Shown piece after piece: positions 42,032 through 50,959 of a stretch of 64,000 nt of DNA. How positions within the stretch are numbered: position 1 is the first letter of the stretch; the number at the start of each line of letters is the position of its first letter. The position numbers and the translations under genes are program-made. The notes beneath the pieces are model-generated. The model was given only the letters and a program-made list of their open reading frames with translations, had not been told where the DNA came from and did not search any database. This DNA comes from Kitasatospora azatica KCTC 9699 (lineage in GTDB: Bacteria > Actinomycetota > Actinomycetes > Streptomycetales > Streptomycetaceae), in assembly GCF_000744785.1 (NCBI RefSeq), contig NZ_JQMO01000002.1, positions 1,550,001-1,614,000 of the forward strand. Direction: 5' to 3'.

Positions 42032-42889
42032 ATGACGACTGACGAGACGAACCTCGGGGCGACCATCCGGGCGTGGCGCGACCGGCTGACCCCGGCAGCG
42101 GTCGGCCTGCCGTCGGGGCGGGTGCGCCGTGCGGCAGGCCTGCGACGTGAGGAGCTCGCCGAGCTGGCCGGGGTGTCCGTCGACTACGTCGTGCGTCTGG
42201 AGCAGGGTCGGGCGACGACACCGTCGCCGCAGGTCGCCGGTGCGCTCGCCCGCGCGTTGCAGCTGAGCCGCGAGGAACGCGACCACCTGTACCGGCTCGC
42301 CGGCCTCCAGCCGCCGGGCGACGGGCTGATCAGCGATCACATCCCGCCCGGCATGCAGCGCGTCCTCACCCGGCTCGGCGACGCGCCGGTCGCCGTGTTC
42401 GCCGCGGACTGGCGGCTGGTGTGGTGGAACCGGAGCTGGGCTGCTGTCCTCGGTGACCCGTCCGCCGTCCCGCCGGAGGCGCGCAGCCTGGTCCGGTCCC
42501 GGTTCCCCACTCCCGGGGACCAAGGTGGCCTCGCCGGCTGGCCGGTGGTCTCCGCGAACAGTGACGCATCGGATCGGGCGATCGTCGCCGATCTGCGCGG
42601 CGCCTCCGCCCGCTACCCGGAGGACCCGCGACTGGCCGAGACCATCCGCCGAACCCTCGACGGCAACCCGCGCTTCGCGCAACTGTGGCGCGACGGAGCC
42701 GTCGGCCGCCGCGCCGAGGACCGCAAGACGATCCAGCACCCGACCGTCGGCTCGATCACCGTCGACTGCGACGTGCTCGCCGACGCGGACACCGGCCTGA
42801 AGATCGTGATCCACACCGCGAGCCCGGGCAGTGAGGACGAGACCAAACTCGACCTCGCCCGCGTCGCCGGAGTCCTCACCGCCCGCTGA
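42032..42889 (+). CDS. XRE regulator with MmyB-like ligand domain
   Basis: 285 residues. An N-terminal helix-turn-helix (~10-75, RRAAGLRREELAELAGVSVDYVVRLEQGR) and a C-terminal MmyB-like domain (~105-280, VFAADWRLVWWNRSWAAVLGD; the PAS-like pocket binds fatty acids in relatives). Such genes pair divergently with an SDR gene, which they repress. ATG 42032 is not far from GGAGAA. It likely governs the adjacent SDR. Confidence 0.9.
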   Translation: MTTDETNLGATIRAWRDRLTPAAVGLPSGRVRRAAGLRREELAELAGVSVDYVVRLEQGRATTPSPQVAGALARALQLSREERDHLYRLAGLQPPGDGLISDHIPPGMQRVLTRLGDAPVAVFAADWRLVWWNRSWAAVLGDPSAVPPEARSLVRSRFPTPGDQGGLAGWPVVSANSDASDRAIVADLRGASARYPEDPRLAETIRRTLDGNPRFAQLWRDGAVGRRAEDRKTIQHPTVGSITVDCDVLADADTGLKIVIHTASPGSEDETKLDLARVAGVLTAR

Positions 42890-42951
42890 GCGAGGTCAGC
42901 GGACGGGAAAATGTGTGGCCCGCCACCGGCCGGTCCGGCGAGACTGGCCCG

Positions 42952-43752
42952 ATGATCGCCATGGCGCCCCAAGGGCCGGTCGAGGTTCCACGGATCGTCA
43001 CCGAACTCGCCGCCGGGCGGCCGGTGCAGGCCGTGTGGCAGAACGAGCTCGGCGGCCTGACCTTTCAGATCGGCCTGGAGGCGCGGCAGTTCGTGAAGTG
43101 GACGCCGCCCGACAGCGGTGTCGACCTGTCGGCCGAGGTGGTGCGGCTGCGCTGGGCGGCGCGGTTCACCGTGGTACCACCCGTACTTGACGAGGGCGCG
43201 GACGAGACGGGGTCCTGGATCGTCACGGCCGGCCTGCCCGGACGCATGGCGGTGGACGACCACTGGAAGCGCGACCCCGACACGGCGGTGCGCGCGATCG
43301 GCGCCGGGCTGCGCGCACTGCACGAGGCACTGCCGGTCGCGGACTGCCCGTTCGACTGGTCGGCCGAACGGCGCCTGGAGGGCGTTCGATCACGAGCGGC
43401 GGCGGGCCGGACCAACCCGGCGGACTGGCATCCGGACCTCCAGCATTTCGGCACCGTCGAGCGCGCGCTCGGCGTGCTCGACGACACTCCCCCGATCGAC
43501 AAGCTCGTTGTCTGCCATGGCGACGCCTGCGCTCCCAACACCCTGGTCGGCGACGACGGCAGGTGCACCGGACACGTCGACCTCGGCGCACTCGGTGTCG
43601 CCGACCGCTGGGCCGACCTCGCCATCGCCACCTGGAGCACGCAGTGGAACTACGGCCCGGGTTGGGAGGAGCCACTGCTCGAGGCCTACGGAATCGAGCG
43701 CGACCCGGAGCGGATCAGCTACTACCGGCTGCTCTGGGACCTGTCGGACTGA
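42952..43752 (+). CDS. Aminoglycoside 3'-phosphotransferase-like kinase
   Basis: 266 residues, APH(3') fold. The catalytic loop is VVCHGDACAPNT (His189, Asp191), then the metal-binding GHVDLGALGVADRWADL with Asp210. VKWTPP (~60) holds the ATP-binding Lys. In this family the enzymes phosphorylate the 3'-OH of kanamycin- or neomycin-type drugs; producers carry them as self-protection, but close relatives act on other sugars. The ATG at 42952 has no Shine-Dalgarno; GAGACT six bases upstream suggests leaderless expression. No aminoglycoside biosynthesis genes are seen here. Its 3' end overlaps the convergent gene by 31 bases. Confidence 0.85.
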   Translation: MIAMAPQGPVEVPRIVTELAAGRPVQAVWQNELGGLTFQIGLEARQFVKWTPPDSGVDLSAEVVRLRWAARFTVVPPVLDEGADETGSWIVTAGLPGRMAVDDHWKRDPDTAVRAIGAGLRALHEALPVADCPFDWSAERRLEGVRSRAAAGRTNPADWHPDLQHFGTVERALGVLDDTPPIDKLVVCHGDACAPNTLVGDDGRCTGHVDLGALGVADRWADLAIATWSTQWNYGPGWEEPLLEAYGIERDPERISYYRLLWDLSD

Positions 43753-44351
43753 CCAGCTGAGCCGAAACCCAACGGCCCGAACAGCAGCACCCAGTTGCCC
43801 GGCAGGTGCGCGGTCGCGGAGGTGAGGTAGAAGCGGAGGACGGTCCACTCGTCGGACCGGGCGGCCGACCCCTCCTCCAGCACGGCTTCCAGGCACTCGT
43901 CGATGCACTCCGCGAACTCGTCCTCCTCGAACCCCAGCCGCTCATAGGCCTGTTGGACGTCCGGCGGCAGGTCGGACTCGTCGTCCCAGTCGCTGACCGC
44001 GTCCAGCAGGTAGAGCAGGTGGCTGTCCGGTTCGGGCAGCTCGGCGCGGAGCCCTGCGGTCGTGAACTCCCGGTCCGCATCGTCCGCGACCAGTTCCGAG
44101 TACTCGACCGCCTCGCTGACGAGGTCCGCCCAGTAGGCCTCGTCGTGCCGGCCGTCGACCTGCCGCAGGTGCTTGGCGGCGAAGGCCGCCATCGCGTCCG
44201 GGTCGGCTATCAGCGGCGAGACGACCAGGTCGCTCCTGAAGTCGAAGCCGAAGTAGTAGCGGTGCCCGTCGAGGGTGAGCGACTCGATGCCGGCCACGTG
44301 GCCGACCCGTCCGGGCAGCGGGGCGTGGTGCTCGGTGAGTTCCTGTTCCAT
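43722..44351 (-). CDS. Hypothetical acidic protein
   Basis: 209 residues, strongly acidic in the second half (WDDESDLPPDVQQAYERLGFEEDEFAE). No family recognised. The start YYFGFDFRSDLVVSPLIADPDA gives a beta-rich N-terminal, then helices; no membrane segment or signal. The ATG at 44351 is the first Met of a homogeneous region. It overlaps the APH gene end by 31 bases, tail to tail. Might belong to the SUKH/SMI1-like or other immunity-like class, but this is only a guess from composition. Confidence 0.65.
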   Translation of the reverse strand: MEQELTEHHAPLPGRVGHVAGIESLTLDGHRYYFGFDFRSDLVVSPLIADPDAMAAFAAKHLRQVDGRHDEAYWADLVSEAVEYSELVADDADREFTTAGLRAELPEPDSHLLYLLDAVSDWDDESDLPPDVQQAYERLGFEEDEFAECIDECLEAVLEEGSAARSDEWTVLRFYLTSATAHLPGNWVLLFGPLGFGSAGQSDRSQSSR

Positions 44352-44395
44352 GGGGTCGACCGTACCGGCGACCACTGACGACGGCTCAGCGGGCG

Positions 44396-45133
44396 TCACG
44401 CGCTTGGCCGGGCGATCCGGATCCACGGGTCGGCGAAGGTCGAGTTGTCGATGACGAGGTCCACCAGCGGGACGGGGTCGGCCTCTTGGAGGTAGATGCG
44501 CTCGGCGACCAGATAGCGGTTGCGGTGCAGCGACTCGGCCTCGGAGCCGGCCCAGTCCCCGTCGCGGGCCGCGCCCCGCTGGACCGACAGCTCCGCGTCC
44601 ACCTGGAGCCAGATGCGGAAGTCCCAGTAACCGTTGATCTCCGGCCGGAAGGCGAAGACGCCGTCCACGATCAGCACCGCGTCCGGGGCGACCGGTGTCG
44701 TCTCGGTGGCGTGGCTGCGCTGGGTCAGCGGATCGATGCTGCACAGAGCGACCGCGGTCTCGTTCGTCGTGCGGAAGGGATCGAGCAACAACCGCCGGAC
44801 CGCTTCGTAGTCGTAGGCGTTGCGGTAGTAGCCCTCGCCCGACTCGCGGTCGTAGAGGTGCCGGTCCTTCCACGGCTGCTTGAAGTCGTCCAGCGTCGCC
44901 CGCAGGACCGGTCGCCCGGCGGCACTGATCCGCTCGGCGAGTTCATGGCCGAAGCTGGTCTTGCCGGCGGCGGTGAACCCGTCGATTCCGACCAACAGCC
45001 GCCCCTGGCCCAGGTCCTGGACTCGTCGCGCTATCGAGTCCAGCAGGGCACCGCGTTGCGGCGAGGCCTCGGAAGGCACGGGCTGTCGCCAGGTTGAAGC
45101 CGAATGGCGCACGTCCGCCCGTAGAGGTCCCAT
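44396..45133 (-). CDS. Uridine-kinase-like P-loop protein
   Basis: 245 residues, P-loop NTPase of the uridine kinase/phosphoribulokinase type. Walker A is GFTAAGKTS (~53-61), DDFKQPWKDRHLYDRESGEGYY is the substrate lid region with the catalytic acid after the DDF strand, and VLIVDGVFAF the Walker B. Residues that would fix uridine specificity cannot be judged. A -10 TAGATT lies six bases before the ATG, so it seems leaderless. The divergent FAD gene start overlaps its first codons by 40 bases. Confidence 0.85.
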   Translation of the reverse strand: MGPLRADVRHSASTWRQPVPSEASPQRGALLDSIARRVQDLGQGRLLVGIDGFTAAGKTSFGHELAERISAAGRPVLRATLDDFKQPWKDRHLYDRESGEGYYRNAYDYEAVRRLLLDPFRTTNETAVALCSIDPLTQRSHATETTPVAPDAVLIVDGVFAFRPEINGYWDFRIWLQVDAELSVQRGAARDGDWAGSEAESLHRNRYLVAERIYLQEADPVPLVDLVIDNSTFADPWIRIARPSA

Positions 45134-46452
45134 GCCGCCAATCTACCCAGCCGAGGGCGGCAGGTTCAGGCCTCCCCCGGGCCCTCCGCGCCTGCGGCGA
45201 AGGCAGTAACCCCGGCAGCCCTCGCACCGACACCCACACCAGCACCGGCACCGGCACCGGCACCCACACCCGCACCGCCCTGGTGATCGGCGGCGGCATC
45301 GGCGGCCCGGTGGCCGCGATGGCCCTGCGCCGCGCCGGGATCGAGGCCACCGTCTACGAGGCCTACCGCAGCACCGCCGACGGGGTCGGTGCCGGCCTGA
45401 GCATCGCCCCCAACGGCCTCAACGCACTCGACCTGATCGGCGCCCGCGAGGCCGTCATGGGCATCGGAACGCCCATGACGGCCATCGCGATGCAGAGTTG
45501 GAAAGGCAAGCTGCTCGGCGAGTTCGGCACCCCGGCCGGGCTGCCGCCCGCGCAGTTCGTCTGGCGCGCCGACCTCTACCGGGTGCTCTACGAGGAGGCG
45601 GCCGGCCGCGGCATCGAGATCGTGCACGGCAAGCGCCTCGTCTCCGCGCAGGACACCGGCGACGGCGTCACCGCCCGCTTCGCGGACGGCACCGAGGCCC
45701 GGGCCGACATCCTGATCGGCGCGGACGGCATCCGCTCCACGGTCCGGTCGATCATCGACCCGGCCGCCCCGCCGCCCCGCTACTGCGGTCTGCTCGGCTT
45801 CGGCGGTGAACTGCGCGCCTGCGGACTGCCGTCCACCCGGGACAAGATGATCATGAGCTTCGGCAAGCGCGCCTTCTTCGGCTACCAGGTGGCGGACGAC
45901 GGCTCCGGCGGATGGTTCGCCAACCTGCCGCGCCCCGAGCCGATGACGCTGGCCGAGGCCCGGGCGGTGAGCTCCGAGGAGTGGCTGACCGTGCTGCGGC
46001 GCGCCTTCACCGACGACCGGACCCCGGCACTGGACTTGCTGCGCCGGACCGATCCGGCCGAGCTGATGGTCACCGGCCCGTTCGAGGACATCCCCTCGGT
46101 ACCGCACTGGAGCCGCGGCCGCCTGGTCCTGCTCGGCGACGCCGCCCACCCGACCTCGCCCAGCTCCGGCCAGGGCGCCTCGCTCGCCATCGAGAGCGCC
46201 GTCCAACTGGCCTGCTGCCTACGGGACCTGCCGCACGACCAGGCCTTCGCCCGGTACCAGCAGCTGCGCCGCGGCCGGGTCGAACGGATCATCGGCAACG
46301 CCGCCCGCACCAACTCCGACAAGGCCGCCGGCCCGGTCGGCCGGGTGCTGCGGGACGCGGTGATGTCGGTGGCGATGAGGTTCGTCAAGCCGGAGAAGCT
46401 GGCCTGGCAGTTCGCCCACCGCATCGACTGGGACACCCCGGTCACCGCGTGA
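45094..46452 (+). CDS. FAD-dependent monooxygenase (PHBH/TetX type), uncertain start
   Basis: Class A flavoprotein hydroxylase. The first Rossmann strand ALVIGGGIGG, DILIGADGIRS and GRLVLLGDAAHPTSPSSGQG (GD motif, FAD ribityl) are all present. It has ~390 catalytic residues with a typical C-terminal domain. The start is doubtful: the only in-frame start before the first beta strand is TTG 45094, which adds ~60 low-complexity residues including GTGTGTGTH from 6-bp repeats (45234-45267). GTG 45283 would begin inside the FAD strand. Slippage or a sequencing error in the repeat may have shifted the frame from the real start. Confidence 0.78.
   Translation: MKPNGARPPVEVPCRQSTQPRAAGSGLPRALRACGEGSNPGSPRTDTHTSTGTGTGTHTRTALVIGGGIGGPVAAMALRRAGIEATVYEAYRSTADGVGAGLSIAPNGLNALDLIGAREAVMGIGTPMTAIAMQSWKGKLLGEFGTPAGLPPAQFVWRADLYRVLYEEAAGRGIEIVHGKRLVSAQDTGDGVTARFADGTEARADILIGADGIRSTVRSIIDPAAPPPRYCGLLGFGGELRACGLPSTRDKMIMSFGKRAFFGYQVADDGSGGWFANLPRPEPMTLAEARAVSSEEWLTVLRRAFTDDRTPALDLLRRTDPAELMVTGPFEDIPSVPHWSRGRLVLLGDAAHPTSPSSGQGASLAIESAVQLACCLRDLPHDQAFARYQQLRRGRVERIIGNAARTNSDKAAGPVGRVLRDAVMSVAMRFVKPEKLAWQFAHRIDWDTPVTA
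45140..45145 (-). promoter_or_regulatory. -10 element of a leaderless promoter
   Basis: TAGATT on the minus strand, six bases before the ATG at 45133, with no Shine-Dalgarno between. Confidence 0.6.
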
Positions 46453-46458
46453 GCAGTG

Positions 46459-47178
46459 TCAGTGGACCAGTCCGTGCTCCCGCAACGGCCCGACCTTCAA
46501 CCCCTGCTCCGCACACAGCTCCAGCAGTCGCGGCAGCGCGCCCAGCGTCGAGCGCCAGGCCTGCGGCGCGGAGGTGCAGTCGGAGTCGTGCAGCAGCACC
46601 GTGCCGCCGGCCAGCGGGGCGCGGGTCACGGTGCGCAGGACGGAGGCGGGGGTGGCGCGGGCGGTCCAGTCCTGGCCCCAGTGCGTCCACAGCACCGTGC
46701 GCAGGCCGTTCTCCCGAGCGGCGTACAGCGCCGAGGCGTTGAGGACGCCGTAGGGCGGGCGGTACCAGCGGGGTTCCTGGCCGGTCACCGAGGCGATCAG
46801 CTCGCGGGCCCGGCGCACGTCGTCCCTGGTGGCCCGGGGGGAGCGGATCAGCAGCGGGCGGTGGGCCCAGCCGTGGACCGCGACCTCGTGGCCGGCGGCG
46901 ACCAACTCGCGGCCGAGTTCGGGGCACTTGAGCAGCATCTGGCCGAGCAGGAAGAAGGTGGCCTTGGTGCCGGTCTTCTCCAGTTCGGCCAGGAAGAGCG
47001 GGGTGGAGGCGGGGTCGGGGCCGTCGTCGAAGGTGAGCGCGACGTGTCCGGGGTCGCCGGGGCCGCTCAGCCGGGGCGCGAGCAGCGGGCGGACCGGGCC
47101 GAGCGAGGTGAGGGCGGGCAGGCTGTGGCCGACCGCGAGGGCGCCGGCGGTCAGGGCGAGAGCCCGGGACGTCTTCAC
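46459..47178 (-). CDS. Polysaccharide deacetylase (NodB domain)
   Basis: 239 residues. One N-terminal hydrophobic segment (~1-25), then a CE4/NodB barrel: TFDDGPD (metal Asp pair), HGWAHRPLL (H-x3-H), RPPYG (motif 3), and LHDS near the end. All metal ligands are intact, so it is probably active on N-acetylated glycans. GTG 47178 overlaps the upstream glycosyltransferase stop (GTGA), so they share a transcript. It may deacetylate the glycan made by that partner or cell-wall material. Confidence 0.9.
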   Translation of the reverse strand: MKTSRALALTAGALAVGHSLPALTSLGPVRPLLAPRLSGPGDPGHVALTFDDGPDPASTPLFLAELEKTGTKATFFLLGQMLLKCPELGRELVAAGHEVAVHGWAHRPLLIRSPRATRDDVRRARELIASVTGQEPRWYRPPYGVLNASALYAARENGLRTVLWTHWGQDWTARATPASVLRTVTRAPLAGGTVLLHDSDCTSAPQAWRSTLGALPRLLELCAEQGLKVGPLREHGLVH

Positions 47179-48284
47179 GAGGCCACCTCCAGGATCGGTG
47201 CGGGCACACCGCCCGCCAGGGCGGCGACCAGCTGCTCGGCACCGGGCGCGAAGCGCGGCGCGCGGACCGGGCCGGCGGCGAGCGCCTCGACCAGCGCCTT
47301 GCCCAGCCGGCGTTCGCCGCGGATCCACACCGCGAGCCCGGCCTCGTCCAGCGCGGCCGCGTTGGTCACCCCGTGGCCCGGCAGGCAACGGTAGCTGACC
47401 ACCGGGACGCCACTGGCCATCGCCTCAAGCGAGGTGAGCCCGCCGGCGTTCTGCACCACCACGTCGCAGGCGCGCAGCAGGGCGGGCATGTCGGCCACCC
47501 AGCCGAGCGCCACCCCGGTGCCGGACTGGACCAGGCGCTGGCGCAGCGCCTCGTTGTGTCCGCAGACGGTGACGGGGACGGCGACGCCGGTCTCGGCGAT
47601 CTCACGGGCCGTCAGCTCGACTTCGCCGACGCCCCAGGAGCCCGCGGTGACCAGGGCGATCGGCCGGTCGGCGGGCAGGCCGAAGCGGGCCCGTTCGCGC
47701 TGCACCTCGGCGTCGGAGCGGGCCGGGCGGCAGGCGGGGCCGACCAGCGGGCCGCAGATCTCGATGTCGGCGGCGCCGTGCTTGACCGCCTGGACGGCGG
47801 CGACCTGGTGCAGCGCCAGATGCAGGTCGACGCCCTCGGCCACCCAGAGCGGGTGCACCGACATGTCGGTGAGGAAGGTGGCGACCGGCACGCCGATACC
47901 GCCGCTGCGGCGCAGCCGGCCGAGCGCCTGGCTGGCCAGCGGGTAGGTGGAGACCACGGCGGCCACGTCGGGGCCGATCAGCGCCCTGGTCCGCTTGGCG
48001 GCGGCCGCGGCGAAGAGCGAGCCGACCAGTCCGGAGGAGCCGCGGTGCTTCTCGAGGCCGCGCAGCAGCCAGCCCCAGGCCCAGGGCGCGACCTTCAGCT
48101 CCAGGGCGTAGCTGCCCCGCAGCAGTCGGCCGCAGCCGCGCGGCAGCAGGTCGAGGAAGTCGTGGCACTCGGCGTCGAACCCGGCCTCGCGCAGGCGGCG
48201 CACCAGCTCGCGGGCGGCGCCGTCGTGGCCCGCCCCTACGCTCGCGGAGACTACGGTGATCCGGCGCGGCTGTCTGGACCGCAT
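47175..48284 (-). CDS. MGDG-synthase/GT28-like glycosyltransferase
   Basis: 369 residues. The N-terminal MGDG-synthase domain opens VVSASVGAGHDGAARELV (~9-26), and the C-terminal GT-B half has TAGSWGVGE, VQNAGGLTSLEAMASGVPVV and PGHGVTNA, the UDP-sugar loop region. It moves a sugar from a nucleotide donor onto a lipid-like acceptor, diacylglycerol in the best-known members. ATG 48284 has AAGGAG upstream. The deacetylase gene is coupled behind it. A two-component system lies divergently upstream. Confidence 0.88.
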   Translation of the reverse strand: MRSRQPRRITVVSASVGAGHDGAARELVRRLREAGFDAECHDFLDLLPRGCGRLLRGSYALELKVAPWAWGWLLRGLEKHRGSSGLVGSLFAAAAAKRTRALIGPDVAAVVSTYPLASQALGRLRRSGGIGVPVATFLTDMSVHPLWVAEGVDLHLALHQVAAVQAVKHGAADIEICGPLVGPACRPARSDAEVQRERARFGLPADRPIALVTAGSWGVGEVELTAREIAETGVAVPVTVCGHNEALRQRLVQSGTGVALGWVADMPALLRACDVVVQNAGGLTSLEAMASGVPVVSYRCLPGHGVTNAAALDEAGLAVWIRGERRLGKALVEALAAGPVRAPRFAPGAEQLVAALAGGVPAPILEVAS

Positions 48285-48676
48285 CAGGCTCCTTCCAAGG
48301 TGCGCCCAACAGCTCTGCTGGGCCCACGAGTTCACTGCGTGGTACGCCGCCCGACGCCGCGCGCTGTGCCGACAGGATCCGGCGGAGCGGCCCGGGGCCG
48401 GTCCGCGGTGCCATCGGTCTGGCCCGTGACGGTAGGCCGTCCAGCCGGAGCCCGCGTGGCGGGGACCCGGACACCAGGTGTCGGCCCGCCGACGGGTCGG
48501 CCAACTGCCAGGAGAATCACCGGAGATAGCCGATTTGTCCCCCAGGTCCGCGAGCAGACGTGCCATCCCCCGCGAGCGGACCTGCCACAGCATGGGACGC
48601 GGAAGCTGAAGGCGAGCTGAAGGGAGCTGAAGGGGTCTTCAGCAAACGCCGATCCGGGCCTGCGATCCTGATCCGC
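48285..48676. other. Divergent intergenic region, glycosyltransferase/response regulator
   Basis: 392 bases without a gene. It carries the direct repeats at 48604-48634 and must contain promoters for both sides; I cannot assign -35/-10 hexamers. Confidence 0.5.
48604..48634. promoter_or_regulatory. OmpR-type direct repeats
   Basis: AGCTGAAGG occurs three times (starting 48604, 48615, 48625), i.e. spaced 11 and 10 bases, followed by TCTTCAGC in inverted orientation at 48641. One helical turn spacing is what tandem OmpR-family regulators use, about 45-70 bases before the response-regulator start. Confidence 0.5.
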
Positions 48677-49354
48677 ATGCGGGTACTGGTGGTGGAGGAC
48701 GAGCAGCGGCTGGCCGCGGCGCTGCAGCGCGGGCTGCAGGCCGAGGGCATGACGGTCGACGTGGCCCACGACGGACCGCAGGGCCTCTGGCTGGCCGGCG
48801 AGCACGACTACGACGTGATCGTGCTGGACATCATGCTGCCCGGCGTCAACGGCTACCGGGTCTGCGCCCGGCTGCGGGCGGCCGGCAACGAGGCCGGCAT
48901 CCTGATGCTGACCGCCAAGGACGGCGAGTACGACGAGGCCGAGGCGCTGGACACCGGTGCCGACGACTTCCTCTCCAAGCCCTTCTCCTACGTGGTGCTG
49001 GTGGCCCGGCTGCGGGCGCTGGCCCGGCGCACCGGACGGCGGCGCCCGCAGTCGCTGGAGTTCGGCGACCTGGTGCTGGACCCGGCCCGGCACGGCTGCA
49101 CCCGCGGCGGCACGCCGATCAGGCTCACCGCGCGGGAGTTCGCGGTGCTGGAGTACCTGGCCCGGCGGGCCGGCGAGGTGGTCCCGAAGCGGGAGATCCT
49201 GGAGCAGGTCTGGGACAGCGCCTTCGAGGGCGACCCCAATGTGGTGGAGGTCCACATCAGCGCGGTGCGCCGCAAGATCGACGCGCCGTTCGGGCGCTCC
49301 GCGCTGGAGACCATCCGGGGTGCCGGCTACCGGCTGGCGGCCGACGGTGGCTGA
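48677..49354 (+). CDS. OmpR/PhoB-family response regulator
   Basis: 225 residues. Receiver domain ~1-115 with acidic pocket VEDE, phospho-acceptor Asp51 (VIVLDIMLPG), Thr in MLTAKD and Lys in SKPFSY. A winged-helix effector domain (~128-222) follows: LTAREFAVLEYLARR and VEVHISAVRRKI. It pairs with the next gene, whose GTG overlaps its stop. It likely binds the direct repeats upstream of its own start and may control the divergent glycosyltransferase. Confidence 0.94.
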   Translation: MRVLVVEDEQRLAAALQRGLQAEGMTVDVAHDGPQGLWLAGEHDYDVIVLDIMLPGVNGYRVCARLRAAGNEAGILMLTAKDGEYDEAEALDTGADDFLSKPFSYVVLVARLRALARRTGRRRPQSLEFGDLVLDPARHGCTRGGTPIRLTAREFAVLEYLARRAGEVVPKREILEQVWDSAFEGDPNVVEVHISAVRRKIDAPFGRSALETIRGAGYRLAADGG

Positions 49355-50834
49355 CGCCTCCCGGATACCCACACCCGCCGAACCGCGCATACCCGCACCC
49401 GCCGGACCCCGCCGACCCGCCGCGCCCGCCGAACCCCGCCGCTGCGGCCTGCGCCGGCTGCGGCCGATGACGGTCCGGGCCCGGGCCACCCTCGGCGCCA
49501 GCTCGGTGGTCGCCATCGCGCTGGCCATCGCCGCGCTCTCGCTGCTCGGCCTGCTGGACGCGAACCTGCTGCACAACGCGGAGAGCGACGCCGAGGCGCA
49601 GGCCACCGGCGTCGCCCAGCTCGCCCAGGAGGGCCGGCTCACCCCGCTGCTGCCGCCCACCCACGGCGCCGACTTCCTCCAGGTGGTGGCCGCCGACGGC
49701 ACCGTGCTGAGCGCCAGCCAGAACCTGACCGGCCGGCCGGCGATCGTCGACCGCCGGCCGAGCACCCCCGGCACGATCTTCAGCACCTGGGACATCGGCC
49801 CGCTCGGCGAGGAGCACCGCCAGCGGGTGGTCCAGGTGACCACCGAGACCGGCGGCGGCCTGGTCACCGTCTACGCGGGCACCTCGCTGCGGGACTTCGA
49901 CGCCGCCGACGCCACCACCACGACGGCGCTGGTGGTCGGCATGCCGCTGCTGCTGCTCACGGTGGCCGCCGTCACATGGTGGGTCACCGGCCGTGCGCTG
50001 CGCCCGGTGGAGGCGATCCGGGCCGAGGTGGCCGCGATCAGCGACCGCGACCTGCACCGCCGGGTGCCGGTGCCGCAGACCCACGACGAGGTCGCCCGAC
50101 TCGCCGTCACCATGAACGCCACCCTCGACCGGCTGGACGCCTCCGGACGGCGCCAGCGGCAGTTCATCGCGGACGCCTCGCACGAGCTGCGCAGCCCGAT
50201 CACCGTGCTGCGCACCCAGCTGGAGGTGGCGCTCGCGGTGCGCGACCCGGCGGCCTGGCCGGAGCTGATCGGCGGCGCGCTGGAGGACACCGACCGGCTG
50301 CAGCAGCTCGCCGCCGACCTGCTGCTGCTGGCCAGGATCGACGCGGCCGAGCCGCTGCCGGCCCGCCCGGTGGACCTCACCGAGCTGGTCGGCGAGGCGG
50401 TGGCCAAGCGGCGCGGCGACCGGCTGCCGGTCCACGCCGAGCTGACCCCGGGGGTGCGGGTGGCCGGCAGTGGGCTCTGGCTGACCCGGGTGGTGACCAA
50501 CCTGCTGGACAACGCGCAGCGGTTCGCCGAGCGCGAGGTCACGGTGCAGCTGCGGACCGTCGAGGACGGGCGGCTGGCGGTGCTGGAGGTCACCGACGAC
50601 GGACCCGGCATTCCGCCGGCCGACCGGGAACGGGTCTTCGAGCGCTTCACCCGACTGGACGACGCGCGCAGCCGCGACCACGGCGGCGCGGGCCTGGGCC
50701 TGGCGATCGCCCGTGACCTGGCCGTCCACCACGGCGGCACGCTCACCGCCGAACCGGCCGAGCGCGGCGCCCGACTGGTGGTGAGCCTGCCCATCCACCT
50801 CCCGGCCGACGAGTCCGCCTGCCCGAGCCGTTAG
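49347..50834 (+). CDS. Sensor histidine kinase
   Basis: 495 residues. Arg/Pro/Ala-rich N-terminus (~1-38), TM1 ~50-70, a ~120-residue extracellular sensor domain, TM2 ~192-212, HAMP (~212-265), H-box DASHELRSPITVL with His279, N-box TNLLDNAQRF, and G1/G2 (TDDGPGIP, GGAGLGLAI). The extracytoplasmic domain suggests sensing of an envelope signal. Starts at GTG 49347, overlapping the response-regulator stop; MTVRAR forty codons later is an alternative. Confidence 0.93.
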   Translation: MADASRIPTPAEPRIPAPAGPRRPAAPAEPRRCGLRRLRPMTVRARATLGASSVVAIALAIAALSLLGLLDANLLHNAESDAEAQATGVAQLAQEGRLTPLLPPTHGADFLQVVAADGTVLSASQNLTGRPAIVDRRPSTPGTIFSTWDIGPLGEEHRQRVVQVTTETGGGLVTVYAGTSLRDFDAADATTTTALVVGMPLLLLTVAAVTWWVTGRALRPVEAIRAEVAAISDRDLHRRVPVPQTHDEVARLAVTMNATLDRLDASGRRQRQFIADASHELRSPITVLRTQLEVALAVRDPAAWPELIGGALEDTDRLQQLAADLLLLARIDAAEPLPARPVDLTELVGEAVAKRRGDRLPVHAELTPGVRVAGSGLWLTRVVTNLLDNAQRFAEREVTVQLRTVEDGRLAVLEVTDDGPGIPPADRERVFERFTRLDDARSRDHGGAGLGLAIARDLAVHHGGTLTAEPAERGARLVVSLPIHLPADESACPSR

Positions 50835-50959
50835 GGTCTGCTGCGGTCGCGAGTTCGGTTGGTCGGCGGAACCTGGTGATTCGGCGAAGGGTTTCCGTTA
50901 TCGGCCGGGTCCGACCGGGTCTCCCACAGTGGACGGGTCATTGAGGAGAGTGGGCACGG

